Notes under the pieces: model-generated
Seen by the model: the letters and a program-made list of their open reading frames with translations, nothing else
Databases searched by the model: none
What the model was told of the DNA's origin: nothing
In this document: positions 5,240 to 6,348 of the stretch, piece by piece
How positions within the stretch are numbered: position 1 is the stretch's first letter
How the letters are laid out: every line of letters begins with the position of its first letter
Position numbers and translations under genes: made by a program
Assembly: GCA_030424955.1 (NCBI GenBank)
Contig: JAUHVS010000360.1
Coordinates: forward strand, 1 to 6,348
Source: a bacterium
GTDB taxonomy: Bacteria; Myxococcota_A; Bradymonadia; UBA7976; UBA1532
Direction of reading: 5' to 3'
DNA: 6,348 nt

Positions 5240-6348
5240 TCAGGCGTGCTCGGCGACCAGCGCCTCCAGGCGGTCCATCCCGGCCATCAGGATCTCCTCG
5301 GCCGGGCCGAAGCTGAAGCGCACGTGGTGGTTGAAGCGCCCCGCGTGGATGCTGCGGCGCCGGCCCGGATCGACGTCGAAGAACTGGCCGGGCACGCAGA
5401 TGACCTGCCGGTCCAGCGCCGCGCGGAACAGCTTGGTGCCGCTGTTGAGGGGCTCCGGCAGGTTGCGCACGTCCCCCCACACATAGAAGGTACCCTCCGG
5501 CTCGCGATCCATGTGCACGCCCAGCTTCGACAGCCGGCGCAGCAACATGTCTCGCTTGCGCCGGAAGGTGCGGCGCAGGGCCCGGGTCTCGGCCTGCACG
5601 TGCTCGGCCTCAAGCAGCGGCAGGGCGGCGCGCTGCAGGGGCCGCGAGCCGCCCCCGTCCAGGAAGCTGCCCGCGCTGCTCATCTTGTCGATCACGGAGC
5701 GGGGCCCGACAGTCCAGGCCACCCGCCAGCCGGGGTAGCGCCAGTTCTTGGTCAGGCCGTCGAAGAGCACCACCGGATCGCGGTTGACGTCCTCCACGAA
5801 GGCCGCGGCGCTGCTGGCCGGCTGCCCCGCGAGGGCGTCCTCGTTCCAGATGTAGTGGCTGTAGAACTCGTCGAGCAGCAGGGTGCAGCCCAGGCGCCGG
5901 GCCACCGAGACCCAGCCGGCCATCTCGTCGCCGGCGATGAGCTTGCCCGTCGGGTTGCACGGGTTGCTCAGGAGCAGCGCCCCCAGCCCGCGCCCGCTGA
6001 TCTCGCGCTCCAGCTCCCGCAGCGAGAAGTCGTAGCCACGGAAGGGGTCGAGCAGGATCGGGATCGGGCTGAACAGCCGGAAGACGCTGAGCAGCTCCTC
6101 GTACGCGGTGTAGTCCGGCAGGAAGTGGCCCAGGTTGATGCTGCCCAGGGCCGCCGCCGCGCGGGTCAGCGCGGCCCGCCCCCCCGACGAGATGGCGACG
6201 TTCTCGGCGGTGTACTGCGACGCCATGCCGCGGCGATACCGGTGGTTGTACAGCTCGGCGACGGCCGCGCGATCGTGCTCGGCGAGCTGGTGCGCCCGGA
6301 CGGCGACCTCGCGGAGCTGCAGCTCAAGGGCGCCGGCCCGACCGCCTA
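5240..6348 (-). CDS. Fold-type I (class I/II) PLP-dependent aminotransferase (N-terminus beyond window)
   Basis: This enzyme transfers an amino group to a 2-oxoacid using pyridoxal phosphate; the substrate cannot be told from sequence. The frame is open to the right edge: 40 codons upstream of the ATG at 6226 read as a helical N-terminal segment ending ELYNHRYRRG, so that ATG is not the start. Numbered from it, the family residues are present in order: the SSGGRAAL phosphate-binding turn at 13-20, PDYTAY at 37-42, Asn91 in NPCNPTG, Asp119 and Tyr122 in LLLDEFY, the Schiff-base Lys160 in DGLTKNW, Arg168 eight residues later, and the carboxylate-binding Arg303 in VRFSFGP. These match the aspartate-aminotransferase set N194, D222, Y225, K258, R266 and R386. 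About 368 codons are visible of a family length near 390-430. The stop is TGA at 5242-5240. Confidence 0.9.
   Translation of the reverse strand, partial: GGRAGALELQLREVAVRAHQLAEHDRAAVAELYNHRYRRGMASQYTAENVAISSGGRAALTRAAAALGSINLGHFLPDYTAYEELLSVFRLFSPIPILLDPFRGYDFSLRELEREISGRGLGALLLSNPCNPTGKLIAGDEMAGWVSVARRLGCTLLLDEFYSHYIWNEDALAGQPASSAAAFVEDVNRDPVVLFDGLTKNWRYPGWRVAWTVGPRSVIDKMSSAGSFLDGGGSRPLQRAALPLLEAEHVQAETRALRRTFRRKRDMLLRRLSKLGVHMDREPEGTFYVWGDVRNLPEPLNSGTKLFRAALDRQVICVPGQFFDVDPGRRRSIHAGRFNHHVRFSFGPAEEILMAGMDRLEALVAEHA

Noticed and set aside
6224..6226. ATG at 6226 as start of the aminotransferase
   Set aside because: Forty in-frame codons upstream to the window edge encode a plausible N-terminal helix continuous with the family fold, and the product from 6226 would lack the usual N-terminal segment.
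1..6348. tRNA, rRNA, CRISPR array, insertion sequence or prophage genes
   Set aside because: No cloverleaf-like segments, spaced direct repeats, transposase motifs or phage genes were seen on either strand; the only tandem repeats are the two in-frame Gly-rich linkers.

Overview
The window is GC-rich DNA, almost wholly coding, that reads like a chromosomal segment of a high-GC Gram-negative bacterium. A secreted-looking, cysteine-rich repeat protein with a Gly/Ala linker, GTG/TTG start codons and dense packing all fit a myxobacterium-like organism (Myxococcota, formerly Deltaproteobacteria). That placement is inference from style; no rRNA or marker phylogeny is available here.

Layout from left to right: (1) The 3' part of a plus-strand gene for a cysteine-rich protein. 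It has a Gly-Ala-Gly linker encoded by a 9-bp tandem repeat, then a half module and two full ~160-residue modules, each with 14 cysteines in register. (2) A minus-strand pair, transcribed right to left: a thiamine-diphosphate E1-alpha-type 2-oxoacid dehydrogenase subunit, then aroC (chorismate synthase). They overlap by 4 bp (GTGA). (3) A 124-bp divergent control region with a plausible sigma70-type promoter and a nested set of inverted repeats. (4) A plus-strand pair: a class B (CbpA-like) J-domain co-chaperone and a small alpha-helical HEAT-like protein starting on a TTG that overlaps the chaperone's stop codon. (5) A 63-bp convergent spacer with GC-rich dyads. (6) A minus-strand fold-type I PLP aminotransferase whose N-terminus runs off the right edge.

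The four genes in the middle form two divergent two-gene operons sharing one control region. aroC makes chorismate for aromatic amino acids, folate and quinones. The E1-alpha subunit would normally work with E1-beta, E2 and E3, none of which is in the window. The J-domain protein should deliver clients to DnaK; its HEAT-like partner has no assigned function.

Most of the window is recognisable housekeeping metabolism and protein folding. I see no mobile elements, CRISPR arrays, RNA genes or defence genes. The least explained items are the cysteine-rich modular protein, the translational coupling of an orphan-looking E1-alpha to aroC, the uncharacterised HEAT-like protein coupled to the J-domain protein, and the dyad structure in the divergent promoter.
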